NCBI GenBank assembly: GCA_030549495.1
Contig: JAUIRK010000099.1
Coordinates: 682,001 to 746,000 of the forward strand
Origin: Nectonema munidae
Taxonomy: Eukaryota > Nematomorpha > Nectonematoida > Nectonematidae
Direction of reading: 5' to 3'
DNA: 64,000 nt
Under the pieces are notes generated by a model. That model made no database searches, was not told the DNA's origin, and saw nothing but the letters and a program-made list of their open reading frames with translations. Shown in pieces: positions 60,969 through 64,000 of this stretch (position 1 is its first letter; every line of letters begins with the position of its first letter). The translations under genes and the position numbers were made by a program.

Positions 60969-62450
60969 GTATAGCAAAGCCAGAAGCGGAAGAAATATAG
61001 GTTTGAAAAAAATCGTGGAAAAATTTCTTCCTTTCTTATACTAAAAATATCCATAATGAAAAATGGATTCTCAATCATGTGTCTTTGATGAAAAATTGAT
61101 TCTCACTACTTCCTTATAGACTAGTTTTTGTATAATAGAAAAAGAGTGTGAGAAAAGAAGCCAATAATCTTGATGTTTGGAGTTTGCTTTCTGAAAATTT
61201 TCTAAGGTAAAATAAAGCGGATTTGTTAACAAGACGCAAACGTCTTTTGAAGAAGAACTCGTACAAAAAAGATGAACATTTATAAAACACTCACAATTTG
61301 AAGGCTGGGACTGTAATTCAGTTACATTGGATGAAATGCGTGCCCGGACATTTGGTCTACGGACGCCTACGGACATTTTGCCTAACACACATTTTGTTCA
61401 TATGAAGTTTGTCCACTATGACTAGTTAAAAATTTAACTAATTTAAAGTTGTCACACAATTTTTTTTACATATTTATTCAAAATAATATAAAAAATAGAT
61501 TTCATATGTTTTGTACTAAGCCACGTAAATATTGACGAAAACCAATATTTCTTTCCACAATGCTTTTGAGTCGCTCATTTACACGACTGTATTTCTTTTT
61601 TGTTTGAGACTTTACAAGCATGCGTTTCAAGCTTAAATTTTTGTGATTTGCCATTTTTGAGAAGTGTAAATTTTCCGCTTTTCATTTAGTAGTCAAATGA
61701 ATAAATTTGTAAACTAGTCAAGATAAAAATTTATGTTTTTCTTAAGGGTAAAATCCAAATCTTAGTTCAAAAGTTTTTTTTCTGATGAATCATTCGTGAT
61801 GTTCATTGTTCAATTACAAAAAGTTGCCTACCTTCTTCATCTAAAAGATTCTCTTTCACGCAAAAGGAAAAAGATAGACAAATTCTATTTAAATTAAAAA
61901 ATATCTTGATAGTGACTAAATTCTCTCATATTGGCATCTGTGCCATTTTTGATAACTCTGACCTATTCAAAATTTTCAGATTTCCATCTTAGTGAAATGA
62001 CCATTGTAACCTTAGTTGATAAGCTATAGGTTTATGGATTTTTCATTTGCAAAAGAGAAACTTTTTTTTCACAGTCAAAATCTTTTTTGAAGCACCCAAT
62101 ATTAGATCATTACACAACTTTCTTGTTCATTGTAACATGGGACATCTTCCATTTTTTCAAGATACATATTTTTTTCTTTTGATCACATGTTCTCTTTTCA
62201 ACTAGTTTTCAGATTGCTTCCTTCTCTCATACAAATCTTCAAAAGATTTTATAATACGTTTTGTTTTTTTTAAAAAAAATATTTTATACTCAAGATGATT
62301 GAAGAAAGTATTATAAGCCAAAATATATTAAAAAAAATGGCATTTTTACTATATTACCAATATATACCGAATTTTTGAAAAATTTTTACAGAACTGATTT
62401 TCAGGCATACATCACTAATTCTTGCTGGTATTTTTAACCGTATTTGCCAA
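60969..62450. other. No recognised gene
   Basis: Contains a fragment of the GACATTTCGCCC family near 61335-61385 (GACATTTGGTCTACGGACG, GGACATTTTGCC). The missing 5' exon of the ZDHHC gene was not found here. Confidence 0.35.
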
Positions 62451-63060
62451 AATTGAGCACAGAAATAAAATAAGCTTCATCGATTTGGAATAAAAACAGA
62501 TATCCTATTTGGAATTTTGAAGATAGTTTTTAGTCGTAAACCGCAAATCTGAATTAAGCTTTCAGATATTGTCAAACTCTAAAAGGATCATACATAAATC
62601 ACGCCCCAAAAATTTTTTAAGTTTTTGAACCCCCTGTCTCCGTTGTGATTTTTACCCGCCTGCTCTATTTTTTAATACAGAGAATCTAGAATCAGTTTAT
62701 CTCCCCCTCACTTGGAAGGGAGCGTCATATATGCATGATACCAAATGCGAGTTCTAAAAATGAAACCAGCATGATCGTTTTGGTATAAAAATATATATTT
62801 CATGTAAAATTTGAATCAATATTTTTGGAGACAAATTTTTGAAGTAAACCGCAAATTTGAATTGACATTTATAAGTATTTTTAAATTATAAATGTAAAAA
62901 ATAAATCCGAGAATGAAACTAGAATGGTCGATTTAGTATACAAACATATAATTAGATATATTTCTTATCAACCAAAATTTTGATTGATATTTTCTAAAAA
63001 GTAAGGATGATTATCGAAAAAATTAAATATATAAAGTGTTATGCGTTCAAAACTGTATAT
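62450..63060. repeat. Second block of the 140-bp-type repeat
   Basis: Direct-orientation relatives of 1-650: GTAAACCGCAAAT blocks, AAATGAAACCAGCATGATCG and ATGGTCGATTTAGTATA, followed by ATCAACCAAAATTTTGATTG and AAGTGTTATGCGTTC, which match 553-640. Interrupted near 62590-62750 by unrelated sequence. Confidence 0.7.
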
Positions 63061-63628
63061 AATTATAAATTTTCAAGGTATTATATAATATAGATCCTAA
63101 GTTATAAGGTTAAGTACAGATAATGTAAAAATTTTGTTGTAAAATTTTAATTTTTGATTTTGATTGACAGTTTTTGACATTAGAGGTTCATTCAACTAGC
63201 ATCAAAATAATATCAAAAGATGCAGTTAGCGATTTTAGGAAAAGTCACGAAATTTGAAGGATTATAATTCAGCCAATTTTGTACAATTTTTTAAGTGAAG
63301 GCCAGCACTAATAAGGCTAAACTACCGCCCCAATGGTTATCCGTTAAGTAGGCTTTCCATATTACTTTACTTGTTTTACGGTTGAATTTCAGACATAAAT
63401 TCTTTCAAAATAAATCTTAAAAATTATTATTTAAAAAAAGTGCCCCCCCCCCCCCAATAATTTTAATGAGGTTTATAATTTGTGCACATGACAAGATACC
63501 ATCGAATCGAGGGTTATAGTTTAAATATTTTTCATTTGATTCAAATATCGTAAAATTTAGTGGAACTTTTTATTAGCTATTCTGTAAAAATGGTGTTCTG
63601 CTTAACTGTTTTTATTTTTAAAAATTCA

Positions 63629-63720
63629 TTAACCCATTAAGTCCCAATGTTCCCATTTGGGAACATAAGTAATTTTATCTTAATGGGCAAACTTAATCGG
63701 TATAAACAAATCTAAAAAAA
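63629..63720. repeat. Relative of the piggyBac-type MITE (one end)
   Basis: TTAACCCATTAAGTCCCAAT then GTTCCCATTTGGGAACATAA parallels the left end of 56850-56979, including the palindrome. The right end is not recognisable. Confidence 0.55.
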
Positions 63721-64000
63721 ATTGATCTGAGACAGAATATTTTCAAAAAGTATTTGCTTTCATATATTTAAATATTGATTATTTTTGTAAGGAATTTAAA
63801 ATTTTACTCATAATATTTTTCAAGATCATATTTGCTTTGAATCGATTTATAAACGGTAACCCTATCACACGATTAAAATAACTTTGAACTATAGAAAATT
63901 TGAAGCAAATAAGATAAATGCTAATTGATTAAAAATTTTAAATTAGCTAAGAGTTTAGTTAATAATTCTCAAAGGTCAACGAAGAAATCGAAATTATTAT

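Noticed and set aside
63443-63455. Run of 13 Cs
   Set aside because: A simple homopolymer without linked features; possibly length-uncertain in the assembly.

Overview
This is an AT-rich metazoan nuclear window, most likely from an invertebrate. Host exons appear as short GC-richer islands in long AT-rich introns full of decayed DNA transposons and tRNA-derived SINEs. Nothing pins the species. A minor-spliceosome (U12-type) intron argues against lineages that lost that machinery, such as Caenorhabditis nematodes.

Three host genes can be assembled from exons whose splice sites and reading phases agree. (1) Minus strand, 35613 down to 14905: a complete nine-exon FANCJ/BRIP1-type iron-sulphur DNA helicase of about 849 residues, a repair and replication enzyme. 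(2) Plus strand, 39053-40940: a small multi-pass membrane protein resembling TMEM60, with a change of frame in the middle that needs an 80-nt intron or a base error. (3) Minus strand, 60158 down to 41041, with its first exon(s) beyond the right edge: a ZDHHC9/14/18-type protein S-palmitoyltransferase in nine visible exons. One of its introns starts AT and ends AC with U12-type donor and branch sequences. BRIP1 and the TMEM60-like gene diverge across about 3.4 kb. The TMEM60-like and ZDHHC genes converge, with stop codons about 100 bp apart. No functional link among the three is implied.

The rest is mostly mobile DNA. Left flank: a degenerate satellite of about 140 bp (1-560), a Tigger/pogo element (2327-4756) with TA target duplications, a hAT MITE (8072-8263), a CR1-like LINE fragment (about 8790-9480) and a Mutator-like fossil (about 11080-12186). 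BRIP1 introns hold two hAT fossils plus a hAT tail fragment, a piggyBac relic (about 25144-27680), several MITEs, a foldback hairpin and SINE heads. ZDHHC introns hold a second piggyBac relic, a DUF4371-type hAT relic, hAT and piggyBac-type MITEs, a strong inverted repeat and more SINEs. The right end (62450-63060) returns to the satellite seen at the left end.

No bacterial, viral, CRISPR or rRNA features were seen, and no clear functional tRNA gene. All exon calls rest on conserved motifs and splice-phase arithmetic done by eye.
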